64,000 bases of DNA from Pseudomonas gingeri (GCF_013386165.1 NZ_JACAOS010000017.1:62001-126000), one strand, 5' to 3'; positions 7,306-16,741 are shown, numbered from the stretch's first letter. Numbers and translations: made by a program. Notes: generated from the letters alone by a model not told the origin.

Positions 7306-9888
7306 ATGAGATCGAAAACACAACCTGTAGCCGGTGGAACGCACCCTGTGCGCAGCCGCCTGGCCCACGTCATTCACAGCCTTCTGCTGCTGGGAGCCGG
7401 CAGCGCCCTGGCCGCCGACGAGGTCGAGCGGGTGGAGTTCAACCCGGCCTTCTTTCCAGGAGGTGGCGGGCAGATCGACATCTCGCGCTTCAACGAAGGC
7501 AATGTGGTCCTGCCGGGACATTATCGTGCCGATATCACCGTCAACGGTGGCTGGATCGGCCGCGACGAACTGACCTTCGCCAGCGTCGAGGGCCAGAAAA
7601 ACGCCCAGCTTTGCCTGGACCGCAGCCTGCTGATCAGGCTCGGGGTCGACCTTGACGGGGTAGCGCAAAAGGCCGCCGAAGCCGGTGAAACCGTTCCGCC
7701 GCCACTACCGAGCACGCCGGCCTGCGGCGATATCAGTACCTATCTACCCGGCGCCAGCGCCCGCTTCGATGCCGGCGAGAGCCGGCTGGACCTGCAAGTC
7801 CCGCAGATTTACCTGGCGCGCAAGGCACGCGGTTATGTCAGCCCGGAGCATTGGGATCCGGGCGTGAACGCGGCGTTCATCCGCTACGATGCCAACGCGT
7901 TCAGGAACAGCAACCAGGGCCGTTCATCGCTCTCCAACTCCCTGAGGCTGAACACCGGTCTCAACCTGAACGGTTGGCACCTGCGGCACAACGGCGCCTA
8001 CAGCAGCAACAATGCCAGCAGCAGCTACCAGAGCAGCGCCACCTATGTGCAACGGGAACTGCCCGAGCTGCAAGCGCAATTCATGACCGGCGAAATCTAC
8101 ACCAGCGGCGAGCTGTTCGACGGCATTCGCCTGCGCGGCGCCACCCTCTCCACCGACGATCGCATGTTGCCCGACTCGCAGACCGGCTATGCGCCCACCG
8201 TCCGTGGCGTGGCCGAGACCAACGCCCGGGTCAGCATACGCCAGCGCGGCATACTGCTCGACGAAGTCAGCGTGGCCCCGGGGCCCTTCGTGCTCGACGA
8301 CCTGTTCCCCACCGGCTACGGCGGCGATCTGGAGGTCACCGTCACCGAGGCTGACGGGCGCCAGCGACAATTCATCGTACCTTTCGCTTCCGATGTGAAG
8401 CTGCTCCGGCCCGGCTATAGCCGCTATTCCCTGAGCGTGGGCGAGATGGCCGAGCTCGGCGTCAACAGCAATCCCTGGCTGAGCCAGGGCACCTTCCAGT
8501 ACGGCCTGAACAACCTGCTCACCGGCTATACCGGTGCCTTGGCCTCGGAAGGTTATGCCTCGCAAATCTTCGGCGCGGCTCTCAATACCCCGCTGGGCGC
8601 AATTTCGCTGGACCTGACCACTTCCCATGCCGAACTGCCGGGGAATGGAAGCCGCCGGGGCCAGAGCCTGCAGGCACGCTACAACAAGAACTTCGCCGAC
8701 ACCGGGACCAACTTCGCCCTCGGCGCCTTCCGTTATTCCACCGACGGTTTCCTCACCGCGCGGGATACCGCGCGACTGCGTGAACTGGCCCGCGACGGAG
8801 GCAATCTGGACAATATCAGCCGGGTCCGCGAACGCCTGGATATCAGCCTCAACCAGAGCCTGGAGCGGGGCTCGGTGTTCCTCACCGGCTCGTCGCAGAA
8901 CTACTGGAACCGCAAGGGCGGCAGCCTGAGCTTCAGCGCCGGCTACAGCAGCAACTGGCAACGCATGAACTACACCGTCAGTGCCCAGCGTACCCGCGAC
9001 CTGCTCACCGAGCGCAGCAACAACCAGGTCGATCTCACCATCAGCCTTCCGCTCGGCTACTCGAACCGCGCGCCCAACCTGTCGAGCACACTGACCCATG
9101 GCGACCGGCAAAACAGCCTCCGGACCGGCCTCAGTGGCACCTGGGGCGAACGCAACGAGATCAACTACGGGGCCTCGGCCAGCCACGCCGACAATGGCAT
9201 CGGCAACAGCTTCAACGCCGACCTGCAATACCGCAGTCGCTACGCCCAGACCTCCACCAGTTACAGCCAGGGCAACGGCTACCACTCGCAATCCCTGGGC
9301 TTGTCCGGCGGCATCGTGGCCCATGCCGACGGCCTGACCCTGACCCCGGAACTCGGCGACACCATCGGCCTGGTCAGCGCGCCCGGAGCCAAGGGCGCCT
9401 GGGTCGGCAACAACAATGCGCAGGTGGACGACAACGGCTACGCCGTGGTGCCACACCTCACGCCGTACCGCCAGAACGTGGTCGAACTGGACCCCAAGGG
9501 CATGTCCCATGACGTGGAGCTCAAGTCCGCCTCGCACAACGTCGCGCCCCGGGCCGGCTCCGTGGTGGTGATGAAGTACGAGACCAGCAGCGGCCGGGCT
9601 CTGATCATCAATGCCAGCCGGGCGGACGGCCTCCCGCTGCCCTTCGCTGCCGATGTGTTCGATCAAAGCGGCACCAACGTGGGCGTGGTCGGGCAGGCGG
9701 GCAAGATGTTCGTGCGGACCGAGCAGGACCAGGGGGTGTTGACCGTCAAATGGGGCCAAAGCCCCCATGAGCAGTGCCACATCGACTATGCCCTTGCAGA
9801 GCCAGGGAACGGCGTCCGAAACGAAAGCCTGCCGCAAATGGATGCGGTCTGCGACTCCGCGCCAGCAGCACCACAGCCCCCTCAGTAA
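7306..9888 (+). CDS. Outer-membrane fimbrial usher (FimD/PapC family)
   Basis: The usher forms the outer-membrane pore through which chaperone-bound subunits are polymerised. The product has 860 residues, normal for the family. After a signal peptide (about 1-37, ending SALAA|DEV) comes the periplasmic N-terminal domain, starting VEFNPAFFPGG. The 24-strand barrel carries RGATLSTDDRMLPDS and the plug-region sequence GYAPTVRGVAETNARV. Two C-terminal domains follow, with a Cys pair near the end (EQCHIDYA and DAVCDSA). An open reading frame runs 72 codons upstream, but ATG 7306 is the first start that gives a signal peptide. The operon context fits fully. Confidence 0.95.
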   Translation: MRSKTQPVAGGTHPVRSRLAHVIHSLLLLGAGSALAADEVERVEFNPAFFPGGGGQIDISRFNEGNVVLPGHYRADITVNGGWIGRDELTFASVEGQKNAQLCLDRSLLIRLGVDLDGVAQKAAEAGETVPPPLPSTPACGDISTYLPGASARFDAGESRLDLQVPQIYLARKARGYVSPEHWDPGVNAAFIRYDANAFRNSNQGRSSLSNSLRLNTGLNLNGWHLRHNGAYSSNNASSSYQSSATYVQRELPELQAQFMTGEIYTSGELFDGIRLRGATLSTDDRMLPDSQTGYAPTVRGVAETNARVSIRQRGILLDEVSVAPGPFVLDDLFPTGYGGDLEVTVTEADGRQRQFIVPFASDVKLLRPGYSRYSLSVGEMAELGVNSNPWLSQGTFQYGLNNLLTGYTGALASEGYASQIFGAALNTPLGAISLDLTTSHAELPGNGSRRGQSLQARYNKNFADTGTNFALGAFRYSTDGFLTARDTARLRELARDGGNLDNISRVRERLDISLNQSLERGSVFLTGSSQNYWNRKGGSLSFSAGYSSNWQRMNYTVSAQRTRDLLTERSNNQVDLTISLPLGYSNRAPNLSSTLTHGDRQNSLRTGLSGTWGERNEINYGASASHADNGIGNSFNADLQYRSRYAQTSTSYSQGNGYHSQSLGLSGGIVAHADGLTLTPELGDTIGLVSAPGAKGAWVGNNNAQVDDNGYAVVPHLTPYRQNVVELDPKGMSHDVELKSASHNVAPRAGSVVVMKYETSSGRALIINASRADGLPLPFAADVFDQSGTNVGVVGQAGKMFVRTEQDQGVLTVKWGQSPHEQCHIDYALAEPGNGVRNESLPQMDAVCDSAPAAPQPPQ

Positions 9889-9919
9889 CGGCTCCATCAA
9901 CGAAAGAACAGGTCATGAC

Positions 9920-11041
9920 ATGTCGAACCAAACGCTCGAACATTGCAAGGAAAGGATCGCAAACCGGGTGAAAAACCGGACCCTCTGGACCGTTGCCATA
10001 GGCCTTATTGTATCGCTCGCCTCGACAGACAAGGTCTATGCCCGAGATCCTAAAATCGGAACCTGTAGCGGCGGCGGAATAAATGCAGTCGTTGCACTGC
10101 CCACAAAAGTCGATGTATCAGATGCCCTGCCGGTTGGCGGGATGTTGACCCCCTGGACCTATAGTCCTTCCCATACCGGGGTCTTCAATTGCACCTCAAA
10201 CACCACTATTGATTGGCGCCGATTTTACAACGGCTCGACGTTGACGTATGTCGGCTCGAGACCGGCAGTCGCTTGGGCTGCCGCACCTTCACCGGCCTAC
10301 ACGCAGAGCAGAGTGTACGCAACCAATGTTGTGGGTGTCGGATTGGCCGTTGCCGCCAAAGCGAATACAGCCACTTGGAACAACACGTCCATACCGAACA
10401 GCCCTGGTGGAACGGGAGGCATCGCGGGTTCAACCACCCAGGAGAGATCAGGTGTTGTCGGTGGACAGGCCGCGTTTGCCTTGGTGAAGACTGGAAACAT
10501 ATCGCCAGGGACCGTAACGGAGAGCGGTGCAATTATCGAAATGACTCCCCTTGCGATCGCATACTTACCGGGAGAATGTTGCTTTGGCGCGCCTCCGGGA
10601 GGGACCTGGTCATCCGTCTACTACAGGATTTCTCCCGTCCAGATTGTTCCTGGAACCTGCAATCTCAACGCTGGCGATGTCAACCGCACGATCGCGCTGG
10701 ACCCCGTGCGGATCTCGAACTTCACCGGCATCTCCACCGGTCTCAAATACTTCGACCTGACCGCTAACTGCAGCAACGCCTCGAACGTCACCTTCAGGTT
10801 CACCGGCACCCCGGAGCCCACGAACTCCGCGCTCTTTGCCAACACCACCGGCACGGCTCGCGGCGTTGCTCTATGGCTGCATACACCGGGCCAGACCGTC
10901 AGCCACAACAGCACCCGCACCGTGGCGGTGTCAGCTAACCGCGCCGTGCTGCGCATGGGCGCGGAGTATCACAAGACCAGCGGCGCCCTGACCAAGGGCA
11001 CGCTGGTGAGCCGCGTCACCGTCAACATTACCTACAACTAG
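9920..11041 (+). CDS. Two-domain fimbrial tip adhesin
   Basis: This 373-residue protein has the architecture of a tip adhesin. A long N-terminal signal region (about residues 1-41, cleavage near VYA|RDP) comes first. A receptor-binding-type domain of roughly 190 residues follows, starting around GTCSGGGINAVV and containing a Cys-Cys pair (GECCFGAPPGG). A C-terminal pilin domain begins near residue 240 (GTCNLNAGDVNRTI) and ends VTVNITYN. The N-terminal domain is not one I recognise, so the ligand is unknown. Bases about 10020-10600 look poorer in GC than the rest of the operon, which suggests separate origin or diversification. ATG 9920 lies 31 bases after the usher stop. Confidence 0.82.
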   Translation: MSNQTLEHCKERIANRVKNRTLWTVAIGLIVSLASTDKVYARDPKIGTCSGGGINAVVALPTKVDVSDALPVGGMLTPWTYSPSHTGVFNCTSNTTIDWRRFYNGSTLTYVGSRPAVAWAAAPSPAYTQSRVYATNVVGVGLAVAAKANTATWNNTSIPNSPGGTGGIAGSTTQERSGVVGGQAAFALVKTGNISPGTVTESGAIIEMTPLAIAYLPGECCFGAPPGGTWSSVYYRISPVQIVPGTCNLNAGDVNRTIALDPVRISNFTGISTGLKYFDLTANCSNASNVTFRFTGTPEPTNSALFANTTGTARGVALWLHTPGQTVSHNSTRTVAVSANRAVLRMGAEYHKTSGALTKGTLVSRVTVNITYN

Positions 11042-11116
11042 CAAGCCCGTGGCAGGCGACGCTTTTCGTCAGCCACCCGGAACTGATCGACTTCTTAATC
11101 AGCAAGGACCCCGACA

Positions 11117-11650
11117 ATGAAAGCCCCTGTTTTTGCATGTTCCTTGTGGATTGCCGCCACCACTATCGCCGCCACCGCCCATGCCGCCACCAGCGGCAAC
11201 CTGAACTTTAGCGGGGAGATCCAGGGCGGCACCTGCAGCCTGGCCAGCGGTGACACCAACCGCACCATCATCCTGCCTCCGGTCAAGGTCAGTGACTTCG
11301 ATAGCAGCACCTGGGCCGGGCTCCATACGTTCGACCTGACCGCCAACTGCGATCCGGATATCAGGAATGTCACCTTCACCTTCAGCGGCACGCAATCCCC
11401 TTGGTCCCCTACGCACTTCCACAATACCGGCAACTCCAGAGGCATCGTCACGGTGATTCAATCGCGCATTGGCGGAGTGGCCTACAACTTCCCGGCCAAC
11501 GGCACCGCTACCGCTCGCTCGCGAACCATTGCAACAACCGCCGGCCGTGCGGTAATCCCCATGGGCGCGCACTACATGAAGATCCCCATCAGCACCGTCA
11601 CCAAAGGCACACTGGTGACTGCAGCCTTCGTGACCATTTCCTACAACTGA
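11117..11650 (+). CDS. Minor fimbrial subunit A
   Basis: This 177-residue exported pilin has a signal peptide ending near residue 22-24 (ATAHAA|TSG). The mature part begins GNLNFSGEIQGGTCSL and ends in the donor-strand-accepting motif AAFVTISYN. Its GTCSLASGDTNRTI...PPVKVSDF core matches the C-terminal pilin domain of the upstream adhesin and the following pilin far better than the first pilin of the operon. It is therefore probably an adaptor or minor subunit near the fimbrial tip. That role is inferred from similarity and operon position. Confidence 0.85.
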   Translation: MKAPVFACSLWIAATTIAATAHAATSGNLNFSGEIQGGTCSLASGDTNRTIILPPVKVSDFDSSTWAGLHTFDLTANCDPDIRNVTFTFSGTQSPWSPTHFHNTGNSRGIVTVIQSRIGGVAYNFPANGTATARSRTIATTAGRAVIPMGAHYMKIPISTVTKGTLVTAAFVTISYN

Positions 11651-11711
11651 CGCACCCAGGCCCTGCCTGGCCGCAACCTGCCAGTCGGCCCGCGAGAACG
11701 GACAACACCCC

Positions 11712-12233
11712 ATGAAAATCTACCTGATACCCCTGGCGCTGACGGTGGTGGGCATCACCCAGGCCTCGGCCGCCGAGGACCCGAACCAGGGCAACCTGCA
11801 GATCAATGGCACCGTCGAGGGAGGCACTTGCAGCCTGATTGCCGATGACAGCAATCGCTCCATCTCACTGCCGCCGATCAGGGTCGGTGACTTCGCCAAT
11901 AGCGACTCGGCGGGGCACAAGCCCTTCGAGCTGAGCGCACGCTGCGACTCGGATATCAACAGCATCACCTTCACGTTCAACGGCACCCCGGCACCCGCCG
12001 ATGGCGCCCGCTTCGCCAACAGCGGCGACGCCAGCGGCCTCGCGTTGTGGCTGTACTCGCGCCTGGGGGGCGTGCAACAGACCCTCCGCGCCGACGGCAG
12101 CGACAATGCCCGCACCTTGACCCCCAGCGGCGGCCTGGCCGTACTGCCACTGGGAGCGGCCTACTGGAAATCCGGCGCGGTCAGCGAAGGCTCGCTGGAA
12201 AGCCTGGCGACGGTGGACGTCACCTACAACTGA
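11712..12233 (+). CDS. Minor fimbrial subunit B
   Basis: This 173-residue exported pilin is the last gene of the fimbrial operon. A signal peptide (about 1-20, QASAA|EDP) is followed by a pilin fold with the core GTCSLIADDSNRSI...PPIRVGDF and the C-terminal strand ATVDVTYN. It is a close paralogue of the preceding pilin. The second Cys of the disulphide is in LSARCDSD. It ends only 31 bases from the stop of the convergent CoA-transferase gene, and no terminator hairpin is obvious in that gap, so the right boundary of the island falls here. Confidence 0.85.
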   Translation: MKIYLIPLALTVVGITQASAAEDPNQGNLQINGTVEGGTCSLIADDSNRSISLPPIRVGDFANSDSAGHKPFELSARCDSDINSITFTFNGTPAPADGARFANSGDASGLALWLYSRLGGVQQTLRADGSDNARTLTPSGGLAVLPLGAAYWKSGAVSEGSLESLATVDVTYN

Positions 12234-12264
12234 GGCATACGCCCAGCGCCAGGACCCCCATCCG

Positions 12265-14187
12265 CTAGCCGGCAGTGGCTTGCAGCCCCGTCAGCAACAG
12301 GCGCTGGTACAACTCGTCACGCAGGCCTTGCGGCTGCGCCAGCCCCATGCGTTGCAGATGCACCGCAAACGCCGACGGCTCGGGCGCCTCCAACGTCGCC
12401 TTGCCCAACTCAAGCGCCTCGCTCAGCTTGAATTTGCTCTTCAGCCAGTTCAACGCCCGCAACAGCTCCCGTTCCTCGGGCTGGAAATCACAGCCCAGCG
12501 GATACTCCGGGAACAAATGCGGGTGCCGTGTCCGAATCGCCTGCAAACGTTGCGGGCTGTTATCGGCAAAGCGTGGGTCGAGACGGAAATGCCCCGGCAG
12601 TTTGCCAACTTTTTGCGCCTGCTCGATCAGTTCCGACTGAAAGCGTGAATCGGCGATATTCAGCAACGCCTCGATCACCTGGGCGTCGGTCTTGCCACGC
12701 AGATCGGCAATCCCGTACTCGGTCACGACGATATCGCGCAGATGCCGGGGGATGGTGCAATGACCATACTCCCAGACGATATTCGAACTGACCTCACCGC
12801 CCGACTCGCGCCAGCTGCGCAGAATCAGGATCGACCGCGCGCCCTCCAGCGCATGCCCCTGGGCCACGAAGTTGTACTGCCCGCCGACACCGCTGAGCAC
12901 CCGGCCGTCTTCGAGCTGGTCGGCCACGCCGGCACCGAGCAAGGTCATGGTGAAGGCACTGTTGATAAAGCGCGCATCGATGCGTTGCAAGCGCTTGAGT
13001 TCTTCCTGGCCATACAGCTCGTTGATGTAGCTGATGGCGGTCATGTTGAACTCACCCAGCTTGTCCCGGGACAGCTCGTGCAGGCGCTGATAGAAACTGC
13101 GCGGCCCAAGAAAGAAGCCGCCATGCACCGCAATTCCGCCCGTCCGCAGGCCGCTGTCGAGGGTTCCGGCATTGGCTTGGCGTTGCTGCTCCAGGTCGGT
13201 GTAGACCTTGCGCCGCACAATACCCGCGTCCGCCAGCACCAACAGGCCGTTGACGAACATCTCGCTACAACCGTAAAGCCCCTCGGCGAACACCTCGACA
13301 CCGCCCTCCTTGTCGAGCAGGGCTTTCCAGGGCAACAGATCGATATCCGCCAACAAGGCCTGGTAACCCTCGTTATCCGCCTGGCGGGCCAGCAAGGCAG
13401 CGGTCAACGCGTCGCCCATGGAGCCGATGCCAATCTGCAGCGTGCCGCCATCGCGCACCAGGGTGCTGGCGTGCAGGCCGATAAAGTGATCCTGGGTGTC
13501 CACGGGCATGTTCGGGGTGGAGAACAGGGTGCTGCGTTCCGCTTCATCGATCAGCAGGTCGAAGGCGTCACGGCTGAGCTCCGAGTCCCCGGGCATGTAG
13601 GGCAGGTCGCTGTGGACCTGGGCGAGCATCAGGATGGTTTCACCCGCAGCACGGCGTCGGGCGATCATCGGCAGCAGGTCGAGGGTGATGTCCGGGTTGC
13701 AGCTCAGGCTCAGTTGCCCGGGGTGCTCCGCGGACTCGGCCACCAATTGCGCGACCAGGTTCAGGCCGGCGGCGTTGATGTCGCGAGCGGCATGGCTGTA
13801 GTTGCTGCTGACGTAGTCCTGCTGGGCCTGGCTGCTGTGCAGCAGGCTGCCGGGCTGCATGAAGAACTGCTGGACGTGGATATTCGGCGGCAGGCTGTCC
13901 CGGCGCAGGTCGGCGAGGAAATCCAGTTCGGGGTAGTCACCGAATACCCGTTCGACGAAGGGTTCGAGGAAACGCCGCTGCAAGCCGTCACCCAAGGACG
14001 GGCGACCCAGGCTCAAGGCCGTGTAGATCGTCAGCCGGCGCTCCGGCAATTGCCTGATGCGCTGGTAGAGCGCGTTGATAAATCGGTTGGGCTTGCCCAA
14101 ACCCAACGGGCTGGCCATGTGAATATGCATCGGCAGCCGCGCCAACACCTCGTCGACCGCACGTTCGATAGAACAGCACTGCACCAT
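12265..14187 (-). CDS. Acetyl-CoA hydrolase/transferase family protein
   Basis: This 640-residue cytoplasmic enzyme is of the family that moves CoA between acyl groups or hydrolyses acetyl-CoA. The N-terminal half carries the Rossmann-like CoA-transferase region (MHIHMASPLGLGKPN). The C-terminal half includes SGVGGQYNFVAQGHAL and DIVVTEYGIADLRGKTD, characteristic of the acetyl-CoA hydrolase C-terminal domain. The frame is open for 35 codons further upstream, but ATG 14187 is preceded by GAGGAGG at the right distance. The exact substrate cannot be read from the sequence. It sits convergent with the fimbrial operon and upstream of no other gene. Confidence 0.85.
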   Translation of the reverse strand: MVQCCSIERAVDEVLARLPMHIHMASPLGLGKPNRFINALYQRIRQLPERRLTIYTALSLGRPSLGDGLQRRFLEPFVERVFGDYPELDFLADLRRDSLPPNIHVQQFFMQPGSLLHSSQAQQDYVSSNYSHAARDINAAGLNLVAQLVAESAEHPGQLSLSCNPDITLDLLPMIARRRAAGETILMLAQVHSDLPYMPGDSELSRDAFDLLIDEAERSTLFSTPNMPVDTQDHFIGLHASTLVRDGGTLQIGIGSMGDALTAALLARQADNEGYQALLADIDLLPWKALLDKEGGVEVFAEGLYGCSEMFVNGLLVLADAGIVRRKVYTDLEQQRQANAGTLDSGLRTGGIAVHGGFFLGPRSFYQRLHELSRDKLGEFNMTAISYINELYGQEELKRLQRIDARFINSAFTMTLLGAGVADQLEDGRVLSGVGGQYNFVAQGHALEGARSILILRSWRESGGEVSSNIVWEYGHCTIPRHLRDIVVTEYGIADLRGKTDAQVIEALLNIADSRFQSELIEQAQKVGKLPGHFRLDPRFADNSPQRLQAIRTRHPHLFPEYPLGCDFQPEERELLRALNWLKSKFKLSEALELGKATLEAPEPSAFAVHLQRMGLAQPQGLRDELYQRLLLTGLQATAG

Positions 14188-14290
14188 CGGAGCCTCCTCG
14201 CCTTTCCTTGAATTGAGGTTCGACCGAGCTTGCCGGGAATTTGCTGCAAATGACAGCCCGGCGACATAGGAACGCGTTTTCAGCAGATAC

Positions 14291-14317
14291 AAAAAAGCCG
14301 CTCGTAAGCGGCTTTTT
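14291..14317 (-). terminator. Rho-independent terminator of the cytochrome c5 gene
   Basis: An 8-base GC-rich stem (AAGCCGCT and AGCGGCTT) with a short loop is flanked by A and T runs on both sides. It lies 15 bases past the cytochrome c5 stop on the minus strand. Confidence 0.85.
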
Positions 14318-14332
14318 CAGAGAAGATCGTCC

Positions 14333-14815
14333 TTATTTCAGGCCGGACATTTTCTCGATGGCACCTTGAAGATCTTCAGTCGTACAGTCGGCGCAAGTCC
14401 CCTTCGGTGGCATGGCATTGAAGCCATGAGTCGCCACGGCTGCCAGGCCCGCGACACCCTTCTTGCCTTTCTCCTCGTCCGAGGCTCCGGCAATACTCGC
14501 AATCACGGTACTCACATGATCGGCGCGCTCTTTCCAGGCGGCGGTGTCACCGATTTTCGGCGCATTCAGCAGGCCGGTGCCATGACAAGCGTTGCAATGT
14601 TTGGCAATCACGTCATCCGGCGTCTTGGCCCCACCGCCACCGCCCACGGCGACCGCGACTTCCATCCCCTTGCACTCTTCGCCCTGAACACACACCTTGC
14701 CCACCGGATCGAGACGCTTGGCGATGTCGTCATTGATGGTCGAAGCCTGAGCGCTGATTGCCCACAGGGCGACTACGGTTGCTGGTACGGCCAGCATTTT
14801 CATAATTGGATTCAC
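14333..14815 (-). CDS. cycB: Cytochrome c5 family protein
   Basis: This 160-residue periplasmic monohaem cytochrome carries electrons between respiratory complexes. The signal peptide ends around residue 24 (SAQA|STI). The haem-binding motif CNACH is at residues 74-78, and the distal Met ligand is probably Met135 in AMPPKG. Cys141 and Cys144 form the C-terminal disulphide typical of c5. A glycine-rich linker (GGGGG) lies at residues 58-62. GTG 14815 is the likely start, because GAGGG lies seven bases upstream and the next ATG has no such site. It is transcribed away from pauR's 3' end on the same strand. Confidence 0.92.
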   Translation of the reverse strand: MNPIMKMLAVPATVVALWAISAQASTINDDIAKRLDPVGKVCVQGEECKGMEVAVAVGGGGGAKTPDDVIAKHCNACHGTGLLNAPKIGDTAAWKERADHVSTVIASIAGASDEEKGKKGVAGLAAVATHGFNAMPPKGTCADCTTEDLQGAIEKMSGLK

Positions 14816-14989
14816 GCGTACACCCTCAATGGTGGCTAATCACGCCCGCAACCACGGTTTCGCAGGCGGCGTGAGTATAGCGGTTCGATTGCCACTCCGA
14901 AACAACCACAGTAGTTGCAAGGGTATTGCTCGAGTGGCGAATCCACACTGCCGGGCGCCTTGAAATCCCTGACCTGGCGCCTCTTGCTG

Positions 14990-15538
14990 TTAAAAGTTTG
15001 CCGGTGTCGCTGCGCTGATTAGTCGCGCGGGAGTATCGAACGGGTTGCGAAAGCGATGCGGCTTGGTGCTTTCAAAATAGTAGCTGTCGCCCGCTTCGAG
15101 GACGAAAGTTTCTGCACCGACCACCAATTCCAGTCGACCTTCCAACAAGATGCCCGTCTCTTCACCTTCATGGGTGAGCATTTCTTCCCCGGTATCGGCA
15201 CCTGGAGGATAGATCTCATTGAGGAACGCGATGGCACGGCTGGGATGCGCGCGACCGACCAGCTTCATGGTCACGGCACCATCGGAGATATCGATCAGCT
15301 CGTTGGCTTTGTAGACGATCTGGGTCGGTTTTTCCTGGAGGATTTCCTCGGAAAAGAACTCGACCATGGACATGGGAATGCCGCCAAGCACCTTCCTCAG
15401 CGAACTGATCGAGGGGCTGACACTGTTTTTCTCAATCATTGAAATGGTGCTATTGGTGACGCCCGCGCGTTTGGCGAGTTCACGCTGAGACAGACCTTTC
15501 AGTTTTCGAATGGATTGCAGTCGTTCACCGACGTCCAA
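14990..15538 (-). CDS. pauR: XRE-cupin transcriptional regulator PauR (PuuR-like)
   Basis: PauR is a polyamine-responsive repressor of putrescine, cadaverine and spermidine catabolism genes in Pseudomonas. The 182-residue product has an N-terminal XRE helix-turn-helix (SQRELAKRAGVTNSTISMIE, about residues 17-36) and a C-terminal cupin sensor domain (about 105-178, including HEGEETGILLEGRLEL). TTG 15538 is the likely start, with GGGAGG eight bases upstream. It is the neighbour of dadX, as I recall for PA5301. The aldehyde dehydrogenase of the polyamine route lies about 9 kb downstream at 24204 and is a plausible target. Confidence 0.88.
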   Translation of the reverse strand: MDVGERLQSIRKLKGLSQRELAKRAGVTNSTISMIEKNSVSPSISSLRKVLGGIPMSMVEFFSEEILQEKPTQIVYKANELIDISDGAVTMKLVGRAHPSRAIAFLNEIYPPGADTGEEMLTHEGEETGILLEGRLELVVGAETFVLEAGDSYYFESTKPHRFRNPFDTPARLISAATPANF

Positions 15539-15667
15539 TACGGCAGCCTCCCAGGGGTTCAGGCAATGTTGTAATTGAGCGATATCATGGCATAGCGTTC
15601 AGTATTTACAACACTCAGGGCCCGAATCCACCTCGGCGAGACGACCTGTGGCGCAGCGGGATTTCCC

Positions 15668-16741
15668 CTAGCTCCCGGTGTAGAGCCGTGGTACCCGGCG
15701 CAGGTTGCAGAAAATCTCGTAAGGAATGGTCTCGGCCTGAACCGCGACCTCGCTGGCCAGCACGTTTTTGCCCCACAACTCCACCGTCGAACCCAGCCCG
15801 GCCTGGGGCACATCGGTGAGATCGATGCACAGCATGTCCATCGACACCCGGCCCAGCAACCGGCTGCGCTGGCCGGCCACCAGTACCGGCGTGCCGGTCG
15901 GCGCGTGACGCGGATAGCCGTCGGCATAACCCAGGGCCACCACACCTATGCGCATCGGCTTCGGCGCCACGAACTGGCCGCCGTAGCCCACCGGCTCACC
16001 CGCCGGCAGTTCACGCACACTGATGACTTTCGACTCCAGGGTCATGACCGGCTGCAAGCGCGCGGCCAGGGGGTTTTCCTCTTCGAAGGGCGTCGAGCCG
16101 AACAGCAGGATGCCGGGACGCACCCAATCGCTGGCAATCTGTGGCCAACCGAGCACCGCCGGGGAGTTGCGCAGGCTGACCTCAGCCGACAGGCCTTGGC
16201 GTGCCGCTTCGAAAGTCGCCACCTGTTCGGCACTGCGTTGGCTGCCCAACTCGTCGGCACGGGCGAAGTGGCTCATCAGGACGATCTTCGCCACCTTGCC
16301 GCTGGCCAGCAGGCGCTGGTAAGCCGCCTGGTAGTCCGCCGGTTCCAGCCCGACCCGGTGCATGCCCGAGTCCAACTTGAGCCAGACATTGATCGGCTTG
16401 GCCAGCACCGCCTGCTCGATGGCTTCCAACTGCCAGAGCGCATGCACCACACACCAGAAATCATGCTCGACGATCAAGGGCAGTTCGTCGGCTTCGAAAA
16501 AGCCTTCCAGCAACAGGATCGGCGCGCGAATCCCTCCGGCCCGCAGTTCCAGAGCCTCCTCGATACAAGCCACGGCAAAACCGTCGGCCTCGGCTTCCAG
16601 GGCCTGGGCACAGCGCAGCGCGCCATGACCATAGGCATCGGCCTTGATCACCGCGAGGGCTCGGGCTCCCGAGACTTCGCGGGCCAATTGGTAGTTGTGA
16701 CGCAGGGCTTGGAGGTCGATCAGGGCACGGGCAGGACGCAT
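15668..16741 (-). CDS. dadX: Catabolic alanine racemase
   Basis: This PLP enzyme interconverts L- and D-alanine, feeding the D-amino acid dehydrogenase encoded just upstream. The 357-residue product has the PLP-binding Lys33 in AVIKADAYGHG and the catalytic Tyr253 in PVGYGG, the standard two-base pair. It lies 133 bases downstream of dadA on the same strand and is presumably cotranscribed with it. In P. aeruginosa I recall a Rid-family gene between the two; there is no room for one here. The ATG has no strong ribosome site, consistent with translation from a shared mRNA. Confidence 0.95.
   Translation of the reverse strand: MRPARALIDLQALRHNYQLAREVSGARALAVIKADAYGHGALRCAQALEAEADGFAVACIEEALELRAGGIRAPILLLEGFFEADELPLIVEHDFWCVVHALWQLEAIEQAVLAKPINVWLKLDSGMHRVGLEPADYQAAYQRLLASGKVAKIVLMSHFARADELGSQRSAEQVATFEAARQGLSAEVSLRNSPAVLGWPQIASDWVRPGILLFGSTPFEEENPLAARLQPVMTLESKVISVRELPAGEPVGYGGQFVAPKPMRIGVVALGYADGYPRHAPTGTPVLVAGQRSRLLGRVSMDMLCIDLTDVPQAGLGSTVELWGKNVLASEVAVQAETIPYEIFCNLRRVPRLYTGS

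Noticed and set aside
7924..9900. A 658-codon minus-strand open frame opposite the fimbrial usher
   Set aside because: Its sequence is Gly/Ala/Val/Gln-rich noise with no domain, while the plus strand encodes a full usher.
12742..14211. A 489-codon plus-strand frame opposite the CoA-transferase
   Set aside because: Composition is noise and the minus strand shows a recognisable enzyme.
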